A DNA stretch of 8,987 nucleotides from Saprospiraceae bacterium UBA7687 (GCA_002482845.1 DLGT01000048.1:1-8987), one strand, 5' to 3'. Positions 1-5,875 are shown, counted from the stretch's first letter. Translations and numbers: made by a program. Notes: generated by a model from the letters alone, not told the origin.

Positions 1-42
1 CATATCTCATAATTCATATCTCATCTCTCATAATTCATCTCT
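1..42. repeat. 21-bp tandem duplication, two copies
   Basis: Positions 1-21 and 22-42 match at 19 of 21 bases. The shared 13-base core TCTCATAATTCAT lies at 5-17 and 26-38. The repeat starts at base 1, so it may continue beyond the window as a longer array. No function is evident; slippage in AT-rich intergenic DNA is the simplest explanation. Confidence 0.7.
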
Positions 43-203
43 ATAGTTGATATTACAAAATATACCTTTCAAGAGCAAATCTTAACCAGATAATAAGTAT
101 ATCCACAACAACAAATCAAACAAAAAATATCAATTGTAAACGGAAAAGTGACTACCAAATTAATCGTCAACAAGCGTTCCGTAAATCAAAAAAGATAATT
201 GAG

Positions 204-422
204 ATGATAGAGAAAATACTTTATAGAAAATGGTTGGATAAAATTAAAAATTTTGCAAATGAGCTAATGAGACAACTTGAAATTGTTAGGCCAAATAGTA
301 AAATCCCTATAGCGAGAAGATATGGTGGTCGACCTGTGAATTTTATGGTTTATATACCTTTACTTAACGACATTGATAATGCGGGATTAACCATTAATCA
401 CACAAAATCGGTTAGACATTAG
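204..422 (+). CDS. Doubtful small ORF, 72 aa
   Basis: I do not recognise this product. It is basic and soluble, with no signal peptide, membrane helix or obvious motif. The same frame stays open upstream to about position 51, so the true extent is unclear; it could be the tail of a decayed gene or a chance opening in AT-rich DNA. The start has no convincing ribosome binding site, and the -7-like box at 63-70 is imperfect. It lies upstream of the rhodanese operon with a gap of about 95 nt. It is listed only because it is the one open frame in this flank. Confidence 0.2.
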   Translation: MIEKILYRKWLDKIKNFANELMRQLEIVRPNSKIPIARRYGGRPVNFMVYIPLLNDIDNAGLTINHTKSVRH

Positions 423-486
423 TGGTAAAAATATCAATAATGAATCAACTGTAACAATAGTAGCAAACCATTACTTTGACTACCCT

Positions 487-494
487 TACCTTTG
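487..494 (+). promoter_or_regulatory. -7 box of the rhodanese operon promoter
   Basis: TACCTTTG matches the Bacteroidota -7 consensus TAnnTTTG exactly and lies 22 nt before the rhodanese ATG at 517. No clear -33 TTG element is found at the expected distance. Transcription would start near 499, giving a very short leader. Confidence 0.5.
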
Positions 495-496
495 TG

Positions 497-515
497 TCAT
501 TAAAAATATTAATGA
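497..515 (+). promoter_or_regulatory. Dyad covering the rhodanese start region
   Basis: TCATTAAAAATATTAATGA is a perfect 7-bp inverted repeat around a 5-nt centre. It ends one base before the rhodanese ATG and begins just after the -7 box, near the expected transcription start. It could be a repressor operator, or an RNA hairpin masking the start codon. In such AT-rich sequence chance is also possible. Confidence 0.35.
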
Positions 516-516
516 T

Positions 517-807
517 ATGAATATTGAAAATTTGATCACAGAAAATAAAGGCACCATTGTAGATGTGCGTACTCCAGGCGAATTTATGGGTGGTAATGTA
601 CCCGGTTCAGTAAATTTCCCATTAAATGAAATTCCAGCTCGTTTGAATGAATTAAAGAAATTAAAAACACCACTTATTTTATGTTGTGCATCAGGCAATA
701 GAAGCGGTCAAGCGGAAGGATATCTATCTGCTAATGGCATATCTTGTGTCAATGGTGGTTCATGGATGACCGTAAATTATTATAAGTCACTTTCACTACA
801 ATTTTAA
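517..807 (+). CDS. Single-domain rhodanese-like sulfurtransferase
   Basis: This is a 96-residue single rhodanese domain, the usual length for stand-alone members such as GlpE. It carries the N-terminal DVRTPGEF motif (16-23), the VPGSVNFP strand/turn (28-35) and the active-site loop CASGNRS (57-63). Cys57 is the residue expected to carry the persulfide, and the loop fits the family pattern CxxGxR[ST]. No signal peptide is present, so it is cytoplasmic. Rhodaneses move sulfane sulfur between thiols; the acceptor cannot be read from this sequence. It is the first gene of a tight operon: the next gene, a two-helix membrane protein, begins 4 nt after its stop. E. coli YgaP fuses these two modules into one protein, so this probably acts at the membrane with its neighbour (inference). 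Confidence 0.9.
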   Translation: MNIENLITENKGTIVDVRTPGEFMGGNVPGSVNFPLNEIPARLNELKKLKTPLILCCASGNRSGQAEGYLSANGISCVNGGSWMTVNYYKSLSLQF

Positions 808-811
808 TATT

Positions 812-1054
812 ATGACAGACACACTTCTCCACAACTGGCACTTCATGCGTTGGTTGCGATTGGGTTTAGGTCTTTTTTTTGTATATCAGGCGATAACGGG
901 AAGTGACAATATTTCAGGCTTTTTTGGGGCTTTTTTACTTTTTCAAGCTGCTACAAATACAGGATGTGGTCCAGCTGGATGCACTCCCCAAAAATCAGCT
1001 GATGAAAACACAGCGTGGAAAGAACCCGATTTCGAAATAATTAAACCAAAATAA
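812..1054 (+). CDS. YgaP-type two-helix membrane protein (DUF2892-like)
   Basis: An 80-residue protein with the HNWHFMRWLRLGLG opening typical of the YgaP-like transmembrane domain. One hydrophobic helix lies at about 13-29 and a second at about 34-50. A cysteine pair, CGPAGC (Cys52 and Cys57), follows directly after helix 2. The tail of about 23 residues is polar. The family is known as the membrane half of E. coli YgaP, where it follows a rhodanese domain; here it is a separate gene 4 nt after a rhodanese gene and 1 nt before an OsmC gene. The cysteine pair could take sulfane sulfur from the rhodanese or form a redox disulfide (inference). The start at 812 is the only one that keeps the conserved N-terminus intact. 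Confidence 0.8.
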   Translation: MTDTLLHNWHFMRWLRLGLGLFFVYQAITGSDNISGFFGAFLLFQAATNTGCGPAGCTPQKSADENTAWKEPDFEIIKPK

Positions 1055-1055
1055 T

Positions 1056-1511
1056 ATGGAACCACATATTTTTAATGTAAATCTAAAATGGGTAGCTGAT
1101 AGAATAGGGGAAGTTTCTTCACCTGAACTTCTAGATGCTATTGATGTAGCTACACCACCACAATTTCCCAAGGGAGTAGACGGTGTTTGGTCGCCAGAGC
1201 ATTTTTTTACAGCAGCTGTCAATAGTTGTTTTATGACTACTTTTTTGGCCGTTGCCGAAAATTCAAAACTCGAATTTACAACTTTCTCTTGTGAATCAGA
1301 AGGGATATTGGACAAAGTAGATGGCAAGTACATAATGACAGAAATCATTCTCAAGCCACATCTAAAAATTATAAACGAAGCAGATGCTGAGAAAGCAGAA
1401 AGAATTTTGCACAAATCAGAAAGTGCGTGTTTGATTTCCAATTCTATAAAATCTCAGGTCACGCTACAACCTACAATAACTTATGCTGGAAAACCAGTTT
1501 TGGTTAGTTAA
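1056..1511 (+). CDS. OsmC/Ohr-family protein
   Basis: A 151-residue protein of about the usual OsmC length. It has the family's SPEHFF segment (46-51), followed by the central helix with Cys58 (AVNSCFMTTFLA) and a second Cys125 in SESACLISNS. These two would be the reactive and resolving cysteines of an OsmC/Ohr thiol peroxidase; Cys79 is extra. Known members reduce organic hydroperoxides with dihydrolipoyl or similar dithiols, and some OsmC-like proteins act in persulfide chemistry. Sequence alone does not separate Ohr, OsmC and YhfA types, so no symbol is given. It begins 1 nt after the stop of the DUF2892 gene and is the last gene of the operon, followed by a terminator at 1542-1587. It is cytoplasmic, with no signal peptide. 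Confidence 0.85.
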   Translation: MEPHIFNVNLKWVADRIGEVSSPELLDAIDVATPPQFPKGVDGVWSPEHFFTAAVNSCFMTTFLAVAENSKLEFTTFSCESEGILDKVDGKYIMTEIILKPHLKIINEADAEKAERILHKSESACLISNSIKSQVTLQPTITYAGKPVLVS

Positions 1512-1541
1512 GCAAATTCCATTCGAACATACGTACCCAAA

Positions 1542-1587
1542 ATGCAAGGACAGCTGTTTTTAAAGCAGTTATCTTTTGCATTTTTTT
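1542..1587 (+). terminator. Intrinsic terminator after the OsmC gene
   Basis: The left arm (ATGCAA, then GGACAGCTG) pairs with the right arm (AGCAGTTATC, then TTGCAT) across a T/A-rich loop, with two G-U pairs, one mismatch and a small bulge. Seven Ts follow directly. It closes the rhodanese-DUF2892-OsmC operon and separates it from the tryptophanase promoter. Confidence 0.75.
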
Positions 1588-1631
1588 GGACTCAAGCAAT
1601 TATAGAACCCATTGTAAACTACTTTTTCAAG

Positions 1632-1645
1632 ATGATTTAAATCAT
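1632..1645 (+). promoter_or_regulatory. FNR/CRP-type operator upstream of tnaA
   Basis: ATGATTTAAATCAT is a perfect 14-bp palindrome. It contains the core TGAT-N4-ATCA of the FNR box TTGAT-N4-ATCAA and differs only at the outermost base of each half. Its centre (1638/1639) lies about 41 nt before the transcription start expected from the -7 box at 1668-1675, the standard class II activator position. Which Crp/Fnr-family protein binds cannot be told; no such regulator is encoded in the window. Confidence 0.5.
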
Positions 1646-1667
1646 AAAAGCTTCTGTCTTTTCATCC

Positions 1668-1675
1668 TACTTTTG
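1668..1675 (+). promoter_or_regulatory. -7 box of the tryptophanase promoter
   Basis: TACTTTTG matches the Bacteroidota consensus TAnnTTTG and lies 21 nt before the GTG start at 1697. No -33 TTG element is seen, which fits a promoter that depends on an activator at the palindrome at 1632-1645. The expected leader is only about 17 nt, too short for a TnaC-type attenuator peptide. Confidence 0.55.
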
Positions 1676-1696
1676 CACCCAAAATAAAAAAGTAAG

Positions 1697-3067
1697 GTGA
1701 AGACAATCATTGAGCCATTCAGAATAAAATCTGTAGAACCCATACATTTTAATACGGAGACCTATAGAAGACAAGCTTTAAAAGACGCATACTACAATAC
1801 ATTTTTATTGCATTCAGATGATGTAATGATTGATCTCCTTACCGATAGTGGGACTAGTGCGATGAGTAGTGCGCAATGGGCAGGCATGATGATGGGAGAT
1901 GAATCGTATGCGGGTAGTCCGAGTTTTTATAGATTCGAAAGCGCTGTCAAAGATATTACTGGCATGTCAGTGGTCATACCTACACACCAAGGGCGTGCAT
2001 CAGAGAAGATATTGTTTAGCATTACAGGCGGAAAAGGCAAAGTTTTTATTTCCAATACGCTATTTGATACCACAAGAGCCAATATAGAATTTGCTGGTGG
2101 CGAAGGGATAGATATGATTTGTAAAGAAGGAAAATCACCCACTATTCCAGCACCTTTCAAAGGTAACATCGATATAGATGCACTCGAAAATTATATCGCT
2201 AGTCATGGTGCAACGCACATCGCCATGGTCATCATCACAGTGACTAATAATTCTGGTGGCGGGCAGCCTGTAAGTATGGCAAATATCCGAGAGACCAGTC
2301 GTATTTGCAAGGCGCACAATATCACCTTATACATTGATGCATGCAGATTTGCAGAGAACTGTTACTTCATCAAAACCCGTGAAGATGGATACGCTGATAA
2401 GTCTATCAAAGAAATAGCCAATGAATTATTTTCATATGCAGACGGCTGTACCATGAGTGCCAAAAAAGATGCTTTTGCCAATATTGGTGGTTTTCTGGCG
2501 CTGAATGACCCCGAACTCGCCACCAAATGCAGAAATCTATTGGTCATTACGGAAGGTTTTCCAACTTATGGTGGATTGGCAGGTCGAGATTTGGAAGCGA
2601 TAGCCATCGGATTGTATGAAGTGATGGAAGAAAATTATCTACATTACAGGATCAGAAGTACAGAATACCTTACCCAAAAACTAAGTGACGCGGGTGTACC
2701 TGTCATGTTGCCTGCTGGTGGTCATGCTGTCTATCTGGACGCTAAACAGTTTCTCCCTCATATACCTGTTGACCAATATCCCGGACAAGCATTGGTGTGC
2801 GCCTTGTATATAAAAGGTGGTATCAGATGTGTAGAGATCGGTTCGCTTATGTTTGGAAAATACGACGAAAACAATCAACTAGTTCCTGCAGCATTAGAAT
2901 TAGTAAGATTGGCTATCCCTCGTAGAGTGTATACCCAAAGTCATATAGATTATGTGGCAGAAGTGATCATCGAAGTATTCGAAGAAAGAAATCAGATCAA
3001 GGGTATGAAGATTATTGAAGAAGCAGAAATCCTAAGACATTTTACTGCTAAACTAGATTTTGTTTAA
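1697..3067 (+). CDS. tnaA: Tryptophanase (tryptophan indole-lyase)
   Basis: A fold-type I PLP enzyme of the beta-eliminating lyase family, 456 residues, cytosolic. It would split L-tryptophan to indole, pyruvate and ammonia. Key residues sit at the same numbers as in Citrobacter tyrosine phenol-lyase (TPL, from memory): Tyr71, Arg100 in THQGR, Asn185, Asp214, Arg217, PLP-binding Lys257 in SAKKDA, and Arg404. Overall length and segments such as QWAGMMMGDE resemble TPL. However, the three substrate-selecting positions are those of tryptophanase: Asp124 in FDTT (TPL Thr124), Ile381 in VEIG (TPL Arg381) and His448 in RHFTAK (TPL Phe448). Start is GTG at 1697, because a stop lies in frame at 1685-1687 and homology begins at residue 6 (EPFRIKSVEP). 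A U32 gene follows after 27 nt with no terminator between. No tnaB permease gene or TnaC leader is seen. Confidence 0.9.
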   Translation: MKTIIEPFRIKSVEPIHFNTETYRRQALKDAYYNTFLLHSDDVMIDLLTDSGTSAMSSAQWAGMMMGDESYAGSPSFYRFESAVKDITGMSVVIPTHQGRASEKILFSITGGKGKVFISNTLFDTTRANIEFAGGEGIDMICKEGKSPTIPAPFKGNIDIDALENYIASHGATHIAMVIITVTNNSGGGQPVSMANIRETSRICKAHNITLYIDACRFAENCYFIKTREDGYADKSIKEIANELFSYADGCTMSAKKDAFANIGGFLALNDPELATKCRNLLVITEGFPTYGGLAGRDLEAIAIGLYEVMEENYLHYRIRSTEYLTQKLSDAGVPVMLPAGGHAVYLDAKQFLPHIPVDQYPGQALVCALYIKGGIRCVEIGSLMFGKYDENNQLVPAALELVRLAIPRRVYTQSHIDYVAEVIIEVFEERNQIKGMKIIEEAEILRHFTAKLDFV

Positions 3068-3094
3068 TTCAATTACCTAACATTTTTTCGCGCT

Positions 3095-4342
3095 ATGTCT
3101 TCTTATAAAAAACCTTTATTGCTTGCTCCTGTGGGATCTTTTGAATCTTTGCACGCTGCCATTCGTGGTGGTGCAGATGCCATATATTTCGGAGTAGAGC
3201 AGCTCAATATGCGAACTAAATCTATTCCAACTATCACCATAGAAGACATCGGAGAAGTAGCCCAGACTTGCAAAAGCCATCACATAAAAGCCTATCTTAC
3301 ACTCAATACTGTGGTGTTTGATTATGATATGCAGTTGGCTCGAAGGATCATCTCTGAATGTAAAAACCAAGGGATAGATGCAGTAATAGCGTCAGATTTT
3401 GCAATTTTTGAAATGTGCAAATCTATTGGAATGCCGCTGCATATCAGCACACAATCCAATGTCAGCAATATAGAGTCTGTTGCGTTTTTTGCTCAAATGG
3501 CAGATGTGGTTGTATTGGCTAGAGAGCTTACATTAAAGCAAGTGGCACATATCAAATCAGAGATAATAAGGAGAGATTTACGAGGTATTTCCGGTGAGTT
3601 GATGAAAATTGAAACCTTTGTACACGGTGCTTTGTGTATGGCCGTTTCCGGCAAATGTTACCTAAGTCTCCACGAAAAAAACGCTTCTGCCAATCGAGGA
3701 GCATGTGTCCAAAACTGCCGAAGACCTTACCAAGTGACAGATTTGGAAACGGGCAATGAGTTACTTATTGATAATGAATACATCATGTCTCCCAAAGATC
3801 TCTGCACTATCGAGTTTGTAGATGAATTGATAGAAGCTGGCATCGATGTCTTCAAAATCGAAGGTCGCAGCAAGTCTGCCGAATATGTCTTTGCTACTAC
3901 TAAATGTTACAGGGAAGCGATTGATGCTGTGATGGATGGTAGCTATTCAGAAGCAAAAATCAATCATTGGTTACAGGAATTAGACAAAGTCTATAATCGT
4001 GGATTTTGGGAAGGCTATTTTATGGGTCGGAAACTAGGAGAATGGACAAAAAATCCAGGATCGATAGCCACAGAAAAGAAAATCTACCTTGCCAAAGCGA
4101 CCAAATATTATCCCAATATTAATGTGGCTGAATTTCTGGTGGAAACAGGTACTATCCGTGCAGGCGAACATTTAATGGTCATAGGTAGGAATACAGGTTC
4201 TGATAAAATTGTACTCGATGAATTAATCGTCAACGGTATCAAACAAACAGAAGCCAACAAAGGAGATAAAATCACTTTCCCTTTCCCCAAGCCTATAAAA
4301 TCCAATGACAAACTTTACAAAATCGTTGCTTTAAATGGCTAA
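3095..4342 (+). CDS. U32-family protein, TrhP/YegQ-like RNA hydroxylase
   Basis: A 415-residue U32 protein with the N-terminal LLAPVGSFESLHAAIRGGAD barrel start (9-28). It carries the family signature at 173-188 (ETFVHGALCMAVSGKC) and the KIEGRSKS motif (254-261). Cys181, Cys188, Cys204 and Cys208 match the spacing of the four cysteines conserved in E. coli YegQ and are the likely Fe-S ligands; Cys237 is extra. A C-terminal beta-rich domain (about 320-411) follows. Although named peptidases, members of known function (TrhP, RlhA, UbiU/UbiV) are prephenate-dependent, O2-independent hydroxylases of tRNA U34, 23S rRNA or ubiquinone precursors. TrhP-like tRNA hydroxylation is the best guess. Bacteroidota carry several U32 paralogues, so no symbol is assigned. 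It is cytoplasmic. Its stop overlaps the ferredoxin start by 8 nt, so the two are translationally coupled. Confidence 0.85.
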   Translation: MSSYKKPLLLAPVGSFESLHAAIRGGADAIYFGVEQLNMRTKSIPTITIEDIGEVAQTCKSHHIKAYLTLNTVVFDYDMQLARRIISECKNQGIDAVIASDFAIFEMCKSIGMPLHISTQSNVSNIESVAFFAQMADVVVLARELTLKQVAHIKSEIIRRDLRGISGELMKIETFVHGALCMAVSGKCYLSLHEKNASANRGACVQNCRRPYQVTDLETGNELLIDNEYIMSPKDLCTIEFVDELIEAGIDVFKIEGRSKSAEYVFATTKCYREAIDAVMDGSYSEAKINHWLQELDKVYNRGFWEGYFMGRKLGEWTKNPGSIATEKKIYLAKATKYYPNINVAEFLVETGTIRAGEHLMVIGRNTGSDKIVLDELIVNGIKQTEANKGDKITFPFPKPIKSNDKLYKIVALNG

Positions 4343-4556
4343 AATTATCCATTATCGCAGTAAATGTATTGGCTGTAATATTTGTTTTGAGATGCAACCT
4401 GAATATTGGCGACTATCCAAAAAAGATGGAAAAGCTACCCTTGTCAATAGTCATCTTAAAAAAGACACTCATATTTTGGAAATACCATTTGAAAGCATCG
4501 AACTAAGCAAACAAACTGCAGATCACTGTCCTGTGAAGGTGATTAAGGTGTTTTGA
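4335..4556 (+). CDS. Single-cluster [4Fe-4S] ferredoxin
   Basis: A 73-residue soluble protein with CIGCNIC (Cys11, Cys14, Cys17) near the N-terminus and a lone Cys65 in HCPVKVI at the C-terminus. This is the CxxCxxC...CP arrangement of small one-cluster ferredoxins. All four ligands are present, so a [4Fe-4S] rather than [3Fe-4S] cluster is expected. It begins inside the last codons of the U32 gene (8-nt overlap, different frame), which implies coupled translation and equal supply. The likely role is an electron donor for, or a partner in cluster maintenance of, the U32 hydroxylase. From memory, a small ferredoxin (YfhL) has been linked to U32-dependent rRNA hydroxylation in E. coli; that link should be verified. 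No terminator is visible after it. Confidence 0.9.
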   Translation: MAKIIHYRSKCIGCNICFEMQPEYWRLSKKDGKATLVNSHLKKDTHILEIPFESIELSKQTADHCPVKVIKVF

Positions 4557-4590
4557 AGATAGATTTGGTTATTGTATATTGGTGAATTAC

Positions 4591-4638
4591 CGATTAGTAT
4601 AAAACCACAGTAAGTGTACTGCGACTATTAGAATAAAA
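4591..4638. repeat. Two direct repeats CNATTAGNATAAAA
   Basis: The copies at 4591-4604 and 4625-4638 share all 12 fixed positions, 34 bp apart. A third copy lies at 5627-5640, just past the Rpn stop codon. The repeats therefore bracket the Rpn gene on both sides. They could be regulator sites or insertion scars; the function is unknown. Confidence 0.5.
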
Positions 4639-4658
4639 GGCAAAATGTAGGGAATGAT

Positions 4659-4666
4659 TATTTTTG
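4659..4666 (+). promoter_or_regulatory. -7 box of the Rpn gene promoter
   Basis: TATTTTTG matches TAnnTTTG and lies 28 nt before the ATG at 4695. It is followed by CAC, as at the tryptophanase promoter (shared string TTTTGCAC). No -33 TTG element is seen. Confidence 0.5.
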
Positions 4667-4694
4667 CACTTTCTGATGTAAAAAAGTAAAAAAT

Positions 4695-5624
4695 ATGAAA
4701 AGAGATGATTTGCTCTGGAAAGCTATATTAGAAGACATTTTTGATGACTTTTTGAGATTCTTTTATAAGGAAGCTGAGCACTTATTTGATATATCAAGAG
4801 GGTTTGAGTTTTTGGACAAAGAGTTGGAAGAATTATTTCCAATAGACGAAGGGTCAGACATCAGATATGTGGACAAGCTGGTCAAAGTATATTTAAATGA
4901 TGGTCAGGAAAAATGGATCTTAGTTCATGTAGAGGTGCAGGGTTATCGAGATTCAAACTTTGAAGAGAGAATGTTTACCTATTATTACAGGATAAAGGAC
5001 AGATACCAACATGATATCACAGCCTGGGCCATTTTTACAGACAATAATATGAAATATCATCCCACGGAATTTAAATCAGCATTTTTGGGTACATCCCTGA
5101 GTTATAAATTCAATACTTATAAGGTAATACTTCAAAATGAAGATGTTTTAAGAAAGAGTGACAATCCATTTTCGATCATCATTCTAACTGTCTTGCTTGA
5201 AATCAAAAAGGGCAAGTTGGAAAGAAAAGAACTCATAGACCTGAAGTTAGAACTCGTAAAAAATCTGCTCGAAAAGGGAATAACAAAAAGAAAAATACGA
5301 CATTTGTTGAACTTTTTAAAGTATTATGTACGTTTAGAAGAAGATGATGCTTTTGAATTTCAACAAAAATTAGATTTTTTAACTGGTAAAACATATCCAA
5401 TGGGAACAGAAGAATATTTATTGCAAAAAGAAAGAAAAGAAGGAATTCAAATAGGAATTGAACAGGGAATCGAGCAAGGAATCGAACAAGGAGCCTTGTT
5501 AAAGACAATAGAAATGGTGCTGAGTCTATTTGATAATGGATTTCAAGTGGAGAAAATTGCCACGCTTACCAAAATAAATACAGACTATGTGTTAGATATT
5601 TTGCGAGAAAATGGACGGGTTTAG
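4695..5624 (+). CDS. Rpn/PD-(D/E)XK nuclease-like protein
   Basis: A 309-residue protein of the Rpn / putative transposase group common in Bacteroidota. The N-terminal half holds the family's DDLLWKAILEDIFDDFLRFF opening (4-23) and a PD-(D/E)XK-type core: Asp60 in RYVDKLVKV, then Glu80 and Gln82 in HVEVQGY, a D...ExQ arrangement, followed by ERMFTYYYRI (91-100). The C-terminal part is helical and ends in a small helix-turn-helix-like segment (about 282-306). Between them lies a GIEQ tandem repeat (254-266). Rpn proteins of E. coli are DNA endonucleases that raise RecA-independent recombination; the role of the Bacteroidota members is not established. It has its own promoter-like box, is not coupled to neighbours, and has near-identical direct repeats on both sides, consistent with a mobile or recently inserted gene (inference). 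Confidence 0.8.
   Translation: MKRDDLLWKAILEDIFDDFLRFFYKEAEHLFDISRGFEFLDKELEELFPIDEGSDIRYVDKLVKVYLNDGQEKWILVHVEVQGYRDSNFEERMFTYYYRIKDRYQHDITAWAIFTDNNMKYHPTEFKSAFLGTSLSYKFNTYKVILQNEDVLRKSDNPFSIIILTVLLEIKKGKLERKELIDLKLELVKNLLEKGITKRKIRHLLNFLKYYVRLEEDDAFEFQQKLDFLTGKTYPMGTEEYLLQKERKEGIQIGIEQGIEQGIEQGALLKTIEMVLSLFDNGFQVEKIATLTKINTDYVLDILRENGRV
5454..5489 (+). repeat. In-frame 12-bp tandem repeat (GIEQ x3)
   Basis: Three consecutive 12-nt units encode Gly-Ile-Glu-Gln within the Rpn-like protein, preceded by a related GIQI unit. The units differ at wobble positions (gaa/gag, att/atc, cag/caa), so they are not a fresh duplication. Copy number could vary in steps of four residues without breaking the frame. 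Similar repeats are common at this place in the family. Confidence 0.85.
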
Positions 5625-5626
5625 GA

Positions 5627-5640
5627 CCATTAGGATAAAA
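5627..5640. repeat. Third copy of CNATTAGNATAAAA
   Basis: CCATTAGGATAAAA begins 3 nt after the Rpn stop codon. It matches the copies at 4591-4604 and 4625-4638 at all 12 fixed positions. Confidence 0.5.
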
Positions 5641-5809
5641 ATTAGATCAAGAAAATTTCGGCTAGAAAAAATATCACTCAATTGTATTTGATTAAAAACC
5701 CACGACTTTATTTGTAAAACAGATTTTCTAAGTTGCACAGAATGTTTTGACAATATTAGTAAAATTCTATCATTTGTTTACTTTAACATAATTAGAAGGA
5801 TATTTATTC

Positions 5810-5875
5810 ATGTTAGGAGAAATTGCTATTTATCAAACACATTACGATTCCAAATTATCCATAGAAAAATTCTAG
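5810..5875 (+). pseudogene. Remnant of a RhuM-family gene (N-terminus only)
   Basis: This 21-codon frame reads MLGEIAIYQTHYDSKLSIEK and then stops after one more residue. The EIxIYQT...SIE pattern is the usual opening of RhuM-family proteins (virulence/DNA-binding proteins of about 300 residues), which normally continue with a charged strand and VWLTQ-like motif. That continuation is absent in all forward frames. AGAAGGA (5794-5800) lies 9 nt before the ATG, a better ribosome binding site than most genes here have, so the original translation start seems preserved. The most likely reading is a gene whose body was deleted. A short functional peptide is possible but less likely. The family match rests on recalled motifs over about 20 residues. 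Confidence 0.4.

Larger units (their letters stand above)
1..516. other. Gene-poor left flank
   Basis: No recognisable gene is seen on either strand. The stretch is strongly AT-rich. It holds a 21-bp tandem duplication at the very edge, one doubtful 72-codon ORF (204-422), and a promoter-like box and dyad just before the rhodanese gene. A near-match to the Bacteroidota -7 box (TACCTTTC, 63-70) lies upstream of the doubtful ORF. Confidence 0.6.

Noticed and set aside
995..1441. A 148-codon open frame on the minus strand
   Set aside because: It lies antisense to the well-supported OsmC gene, has no recognisable motif or start signals, and is best explained as a mirror of OsmC codon use.
1588..1696. 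A TnaC-like leader peptide or attenuator before tryptophanase
   Set aside because: The expected leader is only about 17 nt and no short Trp-containing frame with a start is present.
1697..3067. Calling the lyase tyrosine phenol-lyase on length and overall resemblance
   Set aside because: Asp124, Ile381 and His448 are the tryptophanase residues at the substrate-selecting positions.
4608..4621. CAGTA-AGTG-TACTG hairpin as terminator of the ferredoxin gene
   Set aside because: The stem is only 5 bp and no T-run follows.
5233..5508. A 91-codon minus-strand frame rich in Phe/Leu that looks like membrane helices
   Set aside because: The hydrophobic look comes from reading the Lys/Glu-rich Rpn gene backwards; no other evidence for a gene.
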